From Nitrogeniibacter mangrovi (lineage in GTDB: Bacteria; Pseudomonadota; Gammaproteobacteria; Burkholderiales; Rhodocyclaceae), in assembly GCF_010983895.1 (NCBI RefSeq), contig NZ_CP048836.1, positions 186,001 to 250,000 on the forward strand: 64,000 nucleotides of DNA, given 5' to 3'. Of the stretch, positions 1 through 8,949 are shown in pieces. The position numbers and the translations under genes are program-made. The stretch's first letter is position 1. Each line of letters opens with the position of its first letter. The notes beneath the pieces are model-generated. The model had not been told where the DNA came from. It saw only the letters and a list, made by a program, of their open reading frames with translations, and searched no databases.

Positions 1-43
1 CGGCGACCGTGTCGGGGCACGTCCGGTGGTCAATGCATTAGAA

Positions 44-63
44 ATTGCTTATATTTAGGCAAT
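44..63. promoter_or_regulatory. Candidate operator overlapping a promoter
   Basis: A 20-bp inverted repeat, ATTGC-N10-GCAAT, has perfect 5-bp half-sites, and its AT-rich spacer contains a TATATT -10-like hexamer. It lies about 70 bp upstream of the hydrolase gene at 133. ArsR-type sulfide sensors (BigR/SqrR) bind AT-rich dyads upstream of comparable hydrolase/TauE operons, so a repressor site is plausible, but no such regulator gene is visible in the window. Bases 1-43 show nothing recognisable. Confidence 0.4.
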
Positions 64-132
64 GGCACGACGTGCCGACACCCACGCATGGCGAGACCGG
101 AACCGTCCCGCCCCGATGCAGGAAAGACACCC

Positions 133-993
133 ATGAACACCCCGACGATCCAGTCCTTCTTCGATCCGGACACCTTCACGGTGACCCATGTGGTCTCCGA
201 TCCGGCCGCTGCGCGCGCGGCCATCATCGACAGCGTGCTCGACTTCGATCCCAAGTCCGGCCGCACCAGCTACGCCAGCGCCGACCGGGTCATCGGCCAT
301 GTGCGCGCGGCCGGGCTGACGGTGGACTGGCTGCTCGAGACCCACGCCCATGCCGACCACCTGTCGGCGGCGCCCTACCTGAAGCAGCACCTGGGCGGTC
401 GCATCGCCATCGGCGCCCATATCCGCGAGGTGCAGGGCGTGTTCGCCAGAATCTTCAACGCGCCGGACATCAGCGGCACCGGCGCCGAGTTCGACCAGTT
501 GTTCGAGGACGGCGAGCGCTTCCCCATCGGTGAACTCGAGGTCGAGGTGATGCACACCCCCGGGCACACCCCGGCCTGCCTCACCTACGTGATCGGCGCC
601 GACGCCTTCGTCGGCGACACGCTGTTCATGCCCGACTTCGGCACCGCCCGCTGCGACTTCCCCGGCGGCGACGCGGCCACCCTGTACCGCTCCATCCGCA
701 AGGTGCTGGCGCTGCCGCCCGAGACCCGACTGCACCTGTGTCACGACTATCCGCCCGAAGGGCGCGAGGCCCGCTGGGTATGCACCGTGGCCGAGCAGCG
801 CGCCGGCAACATCCACCTCCACGACGGCGTCTCGGAGGCCGATTTCGTCGCCCTGCGCACCGCGCGCGACGCCACCCTGGAGATGCCACGGCTGATCCTG
901 CCCTCGGTGCAGGTGAACGTGCGTGCCGGCAACCCGCCGCCGCCCGAGGCCAACGGCGTGAGCTACCTCAAGCTGCCGCTGAACCTGCTCTGA
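133..993 (+). CDS. MBL-fold metallohydrolase, persulfide dioxygenase/Blh-like
   Basis: A 286-residue metallo-beta-lactamase-fold enzyme. The zinc/iron-binding signature THAHADHLS (HxHxDH) is seen near residue 75, followed by the second metal histidine in MHTPGHTP and a late CHDY motif. This pattern is typical of the ETHE1/Blh branch, which oxidises glutathione persulfide and detoxifies sulfide; that role is inferred from family membership. The ATG at 133 is chosen over an in-frame ATG at 88 because a GGAAAG ribosome binding site lies just upstream. The TauE exporter gene follows 13 bp downstream, so the two probably form an operon that oxidises sulfide and exports sulfite. Confidence 0.85.
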   Translation: MNTPTIQSFFDPDTFTVTHVVSDPAAARAAIIDSVLDFDPKSGRTSYASADRVIGHVRAAGLTVDWLLETHAHADHLSAAPYLKQHLGGRIAIGAHIREVQGVFARIFNAPDISGTGAEFDQLFEDGERFPIGELEVEVMHTPGHTPACLTYVIGADAFVGDTLFMPDFGTARCDFPGGDAATLYRSIRKVLALPPETRLHLCHDYPPEGREARWVCTVAEQRAGNIHLHDGVSEADFVALRTARDATLEMPRLILPSVQVNVRAGNPPPPEANGVSYLKLPLNLL

Positions 994-1006
994 GGCCCGG
1001 GCGCGC

Positions 1007-1813
1007 ATGAACGAGACCCTGATCCTCGCCGGTGTGCTCGGCAGCGCCATCGGCGCGGTGCTCGGGCTCACCGGCGCCGGCGGTGGCGTGCTGGCCATGC
1101 CGGCGCTGATCATGGGCTTGGGCATGAGCCTGCCCGAGGCGGTGCCGGTCTCGCTCGCCGCGGTATCGCTGGCGGCCGCCACCGGGGCCGTCGTCGGCCT
1201 GCGCCGGGGCGTCGTGCGCTACCGGGCCGCCGGGCTCATGGCGCTGCTGGGGGTGCTCAGTGCTCCGGTGGGCCTTTGGCTGGGGCATCGGCTGCCGCAA
1301 CCGATGCTCACCACCGTGTTCTGCGCGCTCATGCTCTACATCGCCGTGCGCATGCTGCGCAAACCCGCCCGCCCGGCCGATGCCGACGGACCGCACGAGG
1401 CGCGCAACTGCATGCTCGACCCGGCCACCGGGCGCTTCCGCTGGAATACCCGCTGCTCGGCCACGCTGGGGCTCATCGGCTGTACCGCCGGGCTGTTCAC
1501 CGGCATGCTCGGGGTCGGCGGCGGCTTTCTCATCGTGCCCGCCTTTCGCCAGTTCTCCGACCTGTCGATGCAGGCGGCCAGCGCCACCTCGCTGGCGGTC
1601 ATCGCCCTGGTGGCGGCCATCACCGCCTCGGGCAGCCTGATCCACGGCGGCGGCATCGGTACCGACGGCCTGGCCTTCATCGCCACCACCACGCTCGGCC
1701 TGCTGCTGGCGCGCCGTGTCGGCGCGCGCCTGTCCGAGCGCACCCTGCAGCGGCTCCTCGGCGGGGTGATCCTCACCGTGGCCCTCGCCTGGCTGGCGCG
1801 CCAGTATCTTTGA
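1007..1813 (+). CDS. TauE/SafE family sulfite exporter
   Basis: A 268-residue polytopic inner-membrane protein with two related halves. Each half contains a glycine-rich GAGGG/GVGGG-type membrane segment (LTGAGGGVLAMPAL near residue 25 and LGVGGGFLIVPAF near residue 170), the hallmark of the TauE/SafE/YfcA family of anion (sulfite, sulfoacetate) exporters. It lies 13 bp behind the sulfur-oxidising hydrolase, an arrangement known from bigR-blh operons in which TauE removes the sulfite produced. The substrate is inferred from context. Confidence 0.85.
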   Translation: MNETLILAGVLGSAIGAVLGLTGAGGGVLAMPALIMGLGMSLPEAVPVSLAAVSLAAATGAVVGLRRGVVRYRAAGLMALLGVLSAPVGLWLGHRLPQPMLTTVFCALMLYIAVRMLRKPARPADADGPHEARNCMLDPATGRFRWNTRCSATLGLIGCTAGLFTGMLGVGGGFLIVPAFRQFSDLSMQAASATSLAVIALVAAITASGSLIHGGGIGTDGLAFIATTTLGLLLARRVGARLSERTLQRLLGGVILTVALAWLARQYL

Positions 1814-1829
1814 GGCGCCGTGCCCGGGC

Positions 1830-2612
1830 CTACGGTTTGGGCTCACCCGCCGGGGCCGCGCGCTTGGCCATCAGGCCTTCGAGCAGATCGCCGGGCATGG
1901 GGAAGACGATGGTGTTGCTGCGGTCGTTGGCCACCTGGGTGAGGGTCTGCAGGTAGCGCAGCTGCATGGCGGCGGGGGCCTGGGAGAGCATCTTGGCGGC
2001 GTCGAGCAGGGCCACCGCGGCCTGCTTCTCGCCCTCGGCGTGGATGATCTTGGCGCGCCGTTCGCGCTCGGCCTCGGCCTGGCGGGCGATGGCGCGGATC
2101 ATCGACTCGTCGATGTCCACATGCTTGATCTCCACGTTGGCGACCTTGATGCCCCAGGCGTCGGTCTGGGCGTCGAGGATCTTCTGCACGTCCATGTTGA
2201 GCCGGTCGCGCTCGGTGAGCATCTCGTCCAGCTCGTGCTTGCCGAGCACCGCGCGCAGGGTGGTCTGGGCGAGCTGGCCGGTGGCCATGAGGTAGTCCTC
2301 CACCGCGATGATCGCCTTCTGTGGATCGACCACGCGGAAATACACCACCGCATTGACCTTCACCGACACGTTGTCGCGCGAGATCACGTCCTGGCTGGGC
2401 ACGTCCATGGTCACCACGCGCAGGTCCACCCGCACCATCTGCTGCAGGCCGGGGATGAGGATGATCAGTCCCGGGCCCTTGACGCTGGTGAAGCGCCCGA
2501 GGGTGAACACCACGCCGCGCTCGTATTCGCGCAGGATCTTGATCGCGGCGGCGAGCAGGGCGATGAGGATGACGATGACCGGCGCAATGCCGGTGAGGGT
2601 GTCGAGGGTCAT
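1830..2612 (-). CDS. Slipin/SPFH-domain (stomatin-like) membrane protein
   Basis: A 260-residue stomatin/slipin-type protein. An N-terminal membrane segment (about residues 8-25) is followed by the SPFH core with the motif REYERGVVF and the [15 protein letters not shown] stretch, then a charged [17 protein letters not shown] coiled-coil typical of flotillin/stomatin oligomers. It starts in a 4-bp overlap with the end of the upstream nfeD gene, so the two are translationally coupled. STOPP-NfeD pairs are a conserved bacterial arrangement in which the NfeD protease/OB-fold protein partners the slipin, probably at ordered membrane patches. The molecular function is not settled for the family. 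Confidence 0.9.
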   Translation of the reverse strand: MTLDTLTGIAPVIVILIALLAAAIKILREYERGVVFTLGRFTSVKGPGLIILIPGLQQMVRVDLRVVTMDVPSQDVISRDNVSVKVNAVVYFRVVDPQKAIIAVEDYLMATGQLAQTTLRAVLGKHELDEMLTERDRLNMDVQKILDAQTDAWGIKVANVEIKHVDIDESMIRAIARQAEAERERRAKIIHAEGEKQAAVALLDAAKMLSQAPAAMQLRYLQTLTQVANDRSNTIVFPMPGDLLEGLMAKRAAPAGEPKP

Positions 2613-4009
2613 GAGGGGCTCCCGTGGTCGCTGTCGAGGGTGGTGACGCTGAGGATGAGGCCGTCGAGGCCGGTGACCCGGATCCGCGCGCCGTCCGCGA
2701 GGCCGGCCGGGTTGCGTACCTGCCACAGCTCGCCCTGCACATGGGCCCACAGGGTGCCGTCCTCGCGGCGGACGATCTGTCCGGTGCTGCCGATGAGCGA
2801 TTCCTGGCCGCTGGTCACCGGGCGCTCGCGGCTTCGCACCAGCAGGTTGCCGGCCAGGAAGATCAGGCCCGCGGCGGCAATGGCGGTGCCGGCCAGAAAC
2901 GGCATCGAGACGCCGAAGCCCGGCGCCTCGCGGTCCATGAGGAACAGGCCGCCGAGCATGAAGGCGATGATGCCGCCCACGCCGAGCACGCCGAAGCTGG
3001 GCATGAACACCTCGGCGCCCATGAGGATCATGCCGAACACGATCAGGCCCACGCCGGCCCAGTTGATCGGCAGCATCTGCAGGGCGTAGAGCGCCAGCAG
3101 CAGGCAGATGGCGCCGGCCACCCCGGGCACCCCGAAGCCGGGGCTGGTGAATTCCACGAACAGGCCGTAGAAGCCGATCATCATCAACACCACGGCCAGC
3201 TGCGGATTGGCGAGCACGGCCAGTAGCTTGATGCGCCAGTCGGGGCTGCGATAGTCGATGCTGGCGCCGCGGGTCTTGAGCACATGGGTGCCGTTGGCCA
3301 GCTTCAGGCTGCGCCCGTCGATGCGCGCCAGCAGGGTCGGCACGTCGGGCGCGATCAGGTCGATCACGCCTTCGCGCAGCGCTGCCGTCGCCGACAGGCT
3401 GGCCGCCTCGCGTACCGCCTTCTCGGCGAATTCGGCGTTGCGTCCGCGCAGTTCCGCGAGGCTGCGGATGTAGGCGATGGCGTCGTTGGTGGCCTTGCGC
3501 GCCAGGGTGTCGCCGCCCAGCGAGGGACGGATGGTGTCGCCGGTGTCGCCGCCGGCCTTGGGCGCGTCGCCCTTGGCCGGGGCGTCGCCACCGCCGCCAC
3601 CCGGCAGGCCGCCCATCGCCACCGGCGAGGCCGCGCCCAGATTGGTCGCCGGCGTCATGGCGGCGATGTGGCTGGCGTAGAGGATGAAGGTGCCGGCGCT
3701 GGCGGCGCGCGCGCCCTCCGGATGCACATAGGTGACGACCGGCACCGGTGAGGCGAGGATGGCCTTGATGATCTGGCGCATGGAGGAGTCGAGTCCGCCG
3801 GGGGTGTCGAGGGCGATGACGACCGCCTCCAGATCCGGCGCCGGGTTCAGGTTGCCGATGATGAACTCGGCCGAGGCGGGGCCGATGACGCCGTCCACGG
3901 TGAGCACGCGCACGGTGCCGGCATGCGCCGGCAGGACGAAACCGGCCAGCGCCAGCAGCCACGCGGCCAGCCAGTGTCGCCAAGGCGTCTTCCCGGTCTT
4001 CGTGCGCAT
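2609..4009 (-). CDS. nfeD: NfeD family membrane-bound serine protease (ClpP-class), long form
   Basis: A 466-residue long-form NfeD. A signal peptide occupies residues 1-30 (ending LPAHAG). It is followed by a ClpP/crotonase-like protease domain with the [17 protein letters not shown] motif and the catalytic-serine region [14 protein letters not shown], then a proline/glycine-rich insertion, about four membrane helices and a C-terminal OB-fold domain. The start at 4009 is preferred over 4054 because it gives a proper signal peptide and has a GGAGGG ribosome binding site. NfeD homologues cleave slipin C-termini in archaea; here it overlaps the slipin gene by 4 bp. Confidence 0.9.
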   Translation of the reverse strand: MRTKTGKTPWRHWLAAWLLALAGFVLPAHAGTVRVLTVDGVIGPASAEFIIGNLNPAPDLEAVVIALDTPGGLDSSMRQIIKAILASPVPVVTYVHPEGARAASAGTFILYASHIAAMTPATNLGAASPVAMGGLPGGGGGDAPAKGDAPKAGGDTGDTIRPSLGGDTLARKATNDAIAYIRSLAELRGRNAEFAEKAVREAASLSATAALREGVIDLIAPDVPTLLARIDGRSLKLANGTHVLKTRGASIDYRSPDWRIKLLAVLANPQLAVVLMMIGFYGLFVEFTSPGFGVPGVAGAICLLLALYALQMLPINWAGVGLIVFGMILMGAEVFMPSFGVLGVGGIIAFMLGGLFLMDREAPGFGVSMPFLAGTAIAAAGLIFLAGNLLVRSRERPVTSGQESLIGSTGQIVRREDGTLWAHVQGELWQVRNPAGLADGARIRVTGLDGLILSVTTLDSDHGSPS

Positions 4010-4167
4010 GCACCCTCCGGCGTGAAGCTCCACTCCCTGCTGAGAGTATGGCACGTGGGTCGAGTTCCATGGGCCCGCGGGCGCCGCGGCGCGCCACCAA
4101 TGATTGTCGCCACCCCGGGGGCCGATTATCCTGTCGCCGTTGCCCTTTTTCGAGGTTCCGGTCGAGC

Positions 4168-5247
4168 GTGCGCGTCAGTTCGTTTTTCAGGAAGCGTCGT
4201 GCCGACGAGCGCGCGGCGCCGTCGCGCGCCCGGCGCAGCGGTCAGCTCGATCGCATCCTGCGCCGCATCGTCGTGGCCGGCCTGGTGCTGCTGCTGATGA
4301 TGGTGATCGGAACCATCGGCTTCTATGCCATCGGCGGCAAGGGCGCGAGCTGGTCCGACGCCTTCTACATGACCCTCATCACCCTGTCGACGGTGGGCTA
4401 CGAGGAGGTGGTGCCCATCGACACCCCCTGGGACCGCATCTTCACCGGCGTGTTGTCCCTGGTGGGCTTCGGCGCGGTCACCTTCATGTTCACCACCCTG
4501 TCGGTCTTCTTTCTCGAAGGCGATCTGGACGAGACCCTGCGGAGACGACGCATGGAAAAGCAAATCAGCAAACTCAAGGGCCACTACCTGATCTGCGGTT
4601 TCGGCCGTGTGGGGCGCAACGTCGCCGAGGAGCTGGACGCCACGCACCGCCCCTATGTGGTGATCGACGTGGACGAGGAACGCCTCGCCGCCGCCCGCGA
4701 GCGCCAGCCGGACCTGCTCTACCTGACCGGCGACGCCAGCGACGACGACCTGCTGCTGGCGGCCGACATCAACGACGCCGCCGGCGTGTTCGCGGTGACC
4801 GACGACGACAGCCGCAACATGATGATTGCGCTCACCGCCAAGCAGATCAACCGCGCCACCCGGGTGGTGGCCCGGTGCCTGGAGGTGCGCAACGTGCCCA
4901 AGCTGCGCAAGGCCGGTGCCGACATGGTGATCTCGCCCGATTTCACCGGCGGCCAGCGCATTGCCGCCGCCATGCTGCGCCCGGGGGTGCTGAGCTTCAT
5001 GGACGACCTGGTGCGCTCCGAGACCGCCCACCGGCTCGAGGAGATCCCCGTGCCCGAAGGCTTCGCGCCGCAGTCGGTCGGGTCGCTGGACCTGCCCGGG
5101 CACGACGTGGTGCTGCTCGGCATCCGCGATCACCGCCACTTCCACTTCAACCCCTCGCCCGAGGTGATGATCGCCGGCGGTCAGGTGCTGGTGGTGATGT
5201 GCGCGCCCGAGGCGCGCAAGACGGTGGAGCGGAAGATCCTCGGCTAG
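4168..5247 (+). CDS. TrkA-N (RCK) domain potassium channel
   Basis: A 359-residue two-TM potassium channel of the Kch/MthK type. One helix (about residues 33-55), a pore loop with filter TVGYEE (75-80) and a second helix are followed by an RCK/TrkA-N domain with the dinucleotide motif GFGRVG and acidic DVDEE strand end, then a TrkA-C-like region. The upstream ATG (4048) would add a basic, low-complexity extension; the GTG at 4168 is preferred, but the start is uncertain. The canonical filter is TVGYGD, so E replaces G after the tyrosine. The gene diverges from nfeD across a 158-bp promoter region. Confidence 0.85.
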   Translation: MRVSSFFRKRRADERAAPSRARRSGQLDRILRRIVVAGLVLLLMMVIGTIGFYAIGGKGASWSDAFYMTLITLSTVGYEEVVPIDTPWDRIFTGVLSLVGFGAVTFMFTTLSVFFLEGDLDETLRRRRMEKQISKLKGHYLICGFGRVGRNVAEELDATHRPYVVIDVDEERLAAARERQPDLLYLTGDASDDDLLLAADINDAAGVFAVTDDDSRNMMIALTAKQINRATRVVARCLEVRNVPKLRKAGADMVISPDFTGGQRIAAAMLRPGVLSFMDDLVRSETAHRLEEIPVPEGFAPQSVGSLDLPGHDVVLLGIRDHRHFHFNPSPEVMIAGGQVLVVMCAPEARKTVERKILG

Positions 5248-6146
5248 GGCCCGGCCAGCATGGCCAGGTCGTGCTCCATGAGGCCGACGTAGGTGTCGGC
5301 GCCGTCGCGGCGCGACAGCGCGTCGGCGTAGAGGGTGCCGCCGACCCGGGCGCCGGTCTCGCGGCCGATGCGCTCGATGAGGCGGTCGTCGGTGAGCGTT
5401 TCGAGAAACACCCGGTCCACCTTCAGCGCCCGCAGCTGTTCGATCAGCTCGGCCACCGCGCGCGCCGAGGGCGCCGCTTCGTTGGCGATGCCGGCGGGGG
5501 CGAGAAAGCGCAGCCCGTAGGCGTGGGCGAAATAGCCGAAGGCGTCATGGGGCGTGACCACGGTGCGACGCGCTTCGGGCAGGGCGCCGAAACGTGCGCG
5601 CAGGCGGGTGTCGAGCTCGGCCAGCCGGGCCCGGTAGGCGCTGGCGCGCTGGCGGTAGTGGTCGGCGCCGGCCGGGTCGGCCGCGGCCAGGGCGGCGGCG
5701 ATGTTGTCCACGTAGAGCATGGCGTTGCGCACGTCGAGCCAGGCATGCGGATCGGCGTCGCCGTGCGCGTGACCGGCGTGGCCGTCGTCCTCATGCCCCG
5801 GCGCGTGCCCGGCCTGCAGCGGCGTCACCCCCTTCGAGGCGACCACGACCGGCCCGGCAAAGCGGGCCGAGGCGAGCATCCGCGCCATCCACGGATCGAA
5901 ACCCAGGCCGTTGACGATCACCAGGTCGGCCTCGCTGATGCGGCGGATGTCCGAGGCGCGCGGGTCGAAGGCATGGGCGTCCTGGTCGAAGCCCACGAGC
6001 GTCGTGACGGCGACCCGATCGCCCCCCACCTGCTCGGCGAAGTCCTTGAGGATGGTGAAGGAGGTGAGCACGCGCAGGGCCGGGTCGGCCTGCGCGCCGG
6101 TGACCAGGGCGAACGCCAGGGTCAGGGCGAGGATCGCGTGTTTCAT
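5244..6146 (-). CDS. znuA: Zinc ABC transporter substrate-binding protein (ZnuA-like)
   Basis: A 300-residue periplasmic cluster-A-I binding protein with a signal peptide (1-20). Metal ligands expected for ZnuA are present: His58 in DAHAFDP, His134 in DPHAWLD, and the HDAFGYF histidine. Between the first two is a His/Asp-rich loop (about residues 114-134), the feature that distinguishes zinc-specific members from manganese ones. It is the last gene of a tightly overlapping small ORF-ATPase-permease-binding protein operon (4-bp overlaps) downstream of a Zur-like box at 7876. It supplies Zn2+ to the inner-membrane permease. Confidence 0.92.
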   Translation of the reverse strand: MKHAILALTLAFALVTGAQADPALRVLTSFTILKDFAEQVGGDRVAVTTLVGFDQDAHAFDPRASDIRRISEADLVIVNGLGFDPWMARMLASARFAGPVVVASKGVTPLQAGHAPGHEDDGHAGHAHGDADPHAWLDVRNAMLYVDNIAAALAAADPAGADHYRQRASAYRARLAELDTRLRARFGALPEARRTVVTPHDAFGYFAHAYGLRFLAPAGIANEAAPSARAVAELIEQLRALKVDRVFLETLTDDRLIERIGRETGARVGGTLYADALSRRDGADTYVGLMEHDLAMLAGP

Positions 6147-6994
6147 GCGGGGATGTCGGCCACGGCGCGACGGGGGCGCCGGAGGGTGGAGAAGCTCAGG
6201 ACCAGCATGTAGAGCACGCCCAGCGACAGCACCACCGAGGGGCCGGCCGGCACGTCCAGCTGGTAGCTCGCGAGCAGGCCGCCGACGCTGCCCAGCAGGG
6301 CGGTGCCCACCGCCACCGCGAGCATGGTGTCGAGGCGCTCGCACAGCAGGCGGGCGGTGGCTGCGGGCAGCACCATCACGCCCACCGCCATCAGGGTGCC
6401 GAGGGCATGGAAGCCGGCCACCAGGTTGAGCACCGCCAGCAGCAGGAAGCCCAGATGCGCCAGCGCGCCGGGGCCGCCGGCCTGGCGCATGAAGTCCGGG
6501 TCGGCGCATTCCATCACCAGCGGCCGGTAAAGCAGGGCGAGGCCGAACAGGGAGGTGGTGGCGATGCCGCCGATGAGCACCAGGGCGTCGCGGTCCAGCG
6601 ACAGCACCGAGCCGAACAGCACATGGAGCAGGTCCACGTTGCGGCTCTTGACCGACACCAGCAGCACGCCGATGGCCAGGGAGATGAGATAGAAGGCGGC
6701 GAGGCTGGCGTCTTCGCGCAGGGTCGAGCGCCGCGCCACCACGCCGGCCAGCAGCGCGACCGCCACCCCCGCGGTCACGCCACCCAGCGTCATCGCGCCC
6801 AGCGACATGCCCGAGACCAGGTAGCCGAGGGCGGCGCCGGGGAGGATGGCATGGGAGATGGCGTCGCCCATCAGGCTCATGCGCCGCAGCAGCATGAACA
6901 CGCCGATGGGCGCGGCGCCGAAGGACAGGGCGACGCAGGCGGCCAGGGCGCCGCGCATGAACTCGAACTCGAAGGGTTGCAGCAACAGGTTCAT
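6143..6994 (-). CDS. znuB: Zinc ABC transporter permease (ZnuB-like)
   Basis: A 283-residue integral membrane protein of the ABC-3 family with about eight hydrophobic helices. It contains the MGDAISHAILPGAALGY segment, typical of Zn/Mn permeases, where the DAISHA(I/V)LPG element contacts the ATPase. The start overlaps the ATPase stop by 4 bp and its own stop overlaps znuA, giving strict translational coupling. Together with the adjacent ATPase and binding protein it forms a complete high-affinity zinc importer. Confidence 0.92.
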   Translation of the reverse strand: MNLLLQPFEFEFMRGALAACVALSFGAAPIGVFMLLRRMSLMGDAISHAILPGAALGYLVSGMSLGAMTLGGVTAGVAVALLAGVVARRSTLREDASLAAFYLISLAIGVLLVSVKSRNVDLLHVLFGSVLSLDRDALVLIGGIATTSLFGLALLYRPLVMECADPDFMRQAGGPGALAHLGFLLLAVLNLVAGFHALGTLMAVGVMVLPAATARLLCERLDTMLAVAVGTALLGSVGGLLASYQLDVPAGPSVVLSLGVLYMLVLSFSTLRRPRRAVADIPA

Positions 6995-7725
6995 GCCGGG
7001 TGCAGGGCGTCGCGCAGGAAGGCGTGGCGGGCCGGCGCGTCGCCCACCGGGGTCGGGCGCAGGGTGAGCAGCTCCGCGGTGGGCGTGAGCTGGGCGTGGC
7101 CGTCGTCCACCGACAGGCACCACTCGAAGCGCTGGCGCACCAGCTCCACGTCGTGCAGCACCACCAGGCAGGTGCGGCCCTCGTCGTGCCATGCGTCGAT
7201 GAGCGTCATGAGGGCGTCGCGGGTGGGCCGGTCGACCCCGGCGAAGGGCTCGTCGAGCAGCAGCAGGGCGGCGTCCTGCAGCATCAACCGGGCAAAGCGG
7301 GCGCGTTGCAGCTGGCCGCCGGAGAGCACGCCGATGGGCCGGCGGGCCATGGCGCTCAGGCCGGTGCGCTCGAGGGCCTGGTCGATGCGCTGGCGCATGG
7401 CCGGGCGCAGGCGCCCGAACAGGCCCAGCCGGCCCCATTCGCCCATGGCCACGAACTCGTACACGCTGATCGGGAAGCGGGTGTCCACCGTGGCGGTCTG
7501 GGGCAGGTAGCCCATGCGCGCGCAGGTCTCGCAGCGACGCAGCTGGCCGGTCATGGCCGGCAGCTCGCCGGCGATGGTCTTGAGCAGGGTGGACTTGCCT
7601 GCGCCGTTGGGGCCGATCACCGCCACCTTGGCGCCGGCCGGCACCGACAGCGTCACGTCGCTGACCGACACATGGCCGTCGTGCCCGGCGGCCACGTTGG
7701 TGAGGGTGAGGGCGGAGGCGCTCAT
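6991..7725 (-). CDS. znuC: Zinc ABC transporter ATPase (ZnuC-like)
   Basis: A 244-residue ABC ATPase with Walker A GPNGAGKST (about residue 37), a Q-loop in GYLPQ, signature LSGGQ, Walker B LLLLDEPF and H-loop VLHD. It has the size and motif pattern of manganese/zinc importer ATPases. The start ATG overlaps the stop of a 39-codon ORF (ATGA at 7722-7725). The second permease/binding-protein pair at 10887-12570 has no ATPase in the window, so this subunit may serve both (inference). Confidence 0.92.
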   Translation of the reverse strand: MSASALTLTNVAAGHDGHVSVSDVTLSVPAGAKVAVIGPNGAGKSTLLKTIAGELPAMTGQLRRCETCARMGYLPQTATVDTRFPISVYEFVAMGEWGRLGLFGRLRPAMRQRIDQALERTGLSAMARRPIGVLSGGQLQRARFARLMLQDAALLLLDEPFAGVDRPTRDALMTLIDAWHDEGRTCLVVLHDVELVRQRFEWCLSVDDGHAQLTPTAELLTLRPTPVGDAPARHAFLRDALHPA

Positions 7726-7841
7726 GCCAGTGCCCAGCCCATCAGCGCCCACACCACGGCCGCCGCCGCGGCGGCGATGGCCAGCCGGGCGCCGACACCG
7801 AGGGTCAGCAGGGAATGGAAGGGGCGGTCGGAGGTGGGCAT
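7722..7841 (-). CDS. 39-residue putative membrane microprotein
   Basis: A 39-codon ORF upstream of the ATPase, with its TGA overlapping the ATPase ATG. The predicted peptide begins MPTSDRPFHSLL and continues into one hydrophobic alanine-rich segment (VGARLAIAAAAAAVVWALMG) that could span the membrane. No clear Shine-Dalgarno sequence precedes the ATG, but the gene starts about 35 bp downstream of the Zur-like box and is therefore the first cistron of the importer operon. I do not recognise a family. It could be a genuine small subunit or a translational-coupling leader. Confidence 0.5.
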   Translation of the reverse strand: MPTSDRPFHSLLTLGVGARLAIAAAAAAVVWALMGWALA

Positions 7842-7875
7842 GAATGCAATGCGTGTCCAGAAAGGCAGGGTGAAT

Positions 7876-7894
7876 ATTGCAACAAAGTTGCGTT
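7876..7894 (-). promoter_or_regulatory. Zur-like operator upstream of the zinc importer operon
   Basis: The 19-bp site ATTGCAACAAAGTTGCGTT has a perfect GCAAC-AAA-GTTGC inner dyad. It shares 13 of 19 positions with the box between zur and the divergent gene at 9026. Placement 35 bp upstream of the first cistron and adjacency to a Fur-family zur gene make it a probable zinc-repressor site. Confidence 0.6.
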
Positions 7895-7940
7895 ATGAAC
7901 AAGCTGCTTTTCCGCTCCCGCCCAGTCGCCGGGCCGCGAG

Positions 7941-8498
7941 CGTGGGGGCCATCCGACCCGCCGCCGGGCCGCCCCAAGGCGGGTCGCCGCCCCCTCGGGG
8001 GGCAGCGAGTGAAACGAGCGTGGGGGTCGTCCGACCCGCCGCCGGGCCGCCCCAAGGCAGGTCGCCGCCCCCTCGGGGGGCAGCGAGTGAAACGGGCGTG
8101 GGGGTCGTCCGACCCGCCGCCGGGCCGCCCCAAGGCGGGTCGCCGCCCCCTCGGGGGGCAGCGAGTGAAACGAGCGTGGGGGTCGTCCGACCCGCCGCCG
8201 GGCCGCCCCAAGGCGGGTCGCCGCCCCCTCGGGGGGCAGCGAGTGAAACGAGCGTGGGGGTCGTCCGACCCGCCGCCGGGCCGCCCCAAGGCGGGTCGCC
8301 GCCCCCTCGGGGGGCAGCGAGTGAAACGAGCGTGGGGGTCGTCCGACCCGCCGCCGGGCCGCCCCAAGGCGGGTCGCCGCCCCCTCGGGGGCAGCGAGTG
8401 AAACGGGCGTGGGGGTCGTCCGACCCGCCGCCGGGCCGCCCCAAGGCGGGTCGCCGCCCCCTCGGGGGGCAGCGAGTGAAACGAGCGTGGGGGTCGTC
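7941..8498. repeat. Seven tandem 78-bp GC-rich units plus a partial copy
   Basis: Units begin (CGTGGGGG...) at 7941, 8019, 8097, 8175, 8253, 8331 and 8408, with a 13-bp partial at 8486. The period is 78 except one 77-bp unit that lost a G. Copies are nearly identical; copy 1 differs at its left edge and copy 2 has one A for G. Each unit holds an inverted repeat (CGACCCGCC ... GGCGGGTCG) and a second hairpin around GCCCCCTCGGGGGGC. Because 78 is a multiple of 3 and there are no stops, several spurious frames stay open. It abuts the zur stop codon and fills the gap to the zinc operon. Similar single intergenic units are common in Burkholderiales/Rhodocyclales genomes. Confidence 0.95.
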
Positions 8499-8925
8499 AA
8501 CTCGTCTTTCCGCAGGTCGGGCAAGCCCCGTGGAGCACCAGCTCGGCGCGGTCGAGCTCATAGCCCCCGGGCAGATTCACCGCCACCGCCGGGGCCAGCC
8601 CCTCCAGGCACACCACCTTGCCGCAGCGGTCGCAGTGGAAGTGCGCATGCTCGTGTGGCGCGGTGGCGGCCACGCCGAAGCGGCGGGTGCGCTCGTCGCC
8701 GCCGGTCATGCGGTGGGCGACGCCGGCGTCCACCAGCCAGTCCAGCGTGCGGTACAGGGTCACCCGGTCATGGCGGATGCCCTGTGCGGTGAGCGCGGCC
8801 GCGATCTCGTCGTGGGAGAGCGAGCGGTCGGCCGCGAGCAGCACCTCCAGCACCGCCACGCGGGTGCGGGTGACACGGCCGCCGTGCTCGGCAATGAGGG
8901 TTTCTGCGCGCGAAGGAGCGTCCAC
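8497..8925 (-). CDS. zur: Fur-family zinc uptake repressor
   Basis: A 142-residue Fur-superfamily regulator: an N-terminal winged helix with recognition region DRVTLYRTLDWLV, a metal-site segment HEHAHFHCDRCGKVVCLEG, and a second CxxC (CPTCGKTS) at the C-terminus that forms the structural zinc site. It lies amid two zinc transport gene sets and faces a 19-bp palindrome 25 bp upstream of its start, so Zur rather than Fur is the likely identity. It should repress its own gene, the divergent 9026-12570 genes and the 7841-5244 operon when zinc is ample. The stop codon lies inside the partial last unit of the tandem repeats. Confidence 0.88.
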   Translation of the reverse strand: MDAPSRAETLIAEHGGRVTRTRVAVLEVLLAADRSLSHDEIAAALTAQGIRHDRVTLYRTLDWLVDAGVAHRMTGGDERTRRFGVAATAPHEHAHFHCDRCGKVVCLEGLAPAVAVNLPGGYELDRAELVLHGACPTCGKTS

Positions 8926-8949
8926 GAGTGCAAGTCAGTTGCGATTGAT

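Noticed and set aside
7941-8498. CRISPR array
   Set aside because: Units are contiguous, with no unique spacers between them, and no cas genes are present.
7877-8561. Repetitive proteins encoded in several frames of the 78-bp array
   Set aside because: The frames are open only because the repeat length is divisible by 3 and lacks stops; no ribosome binding site or domain supports translation.
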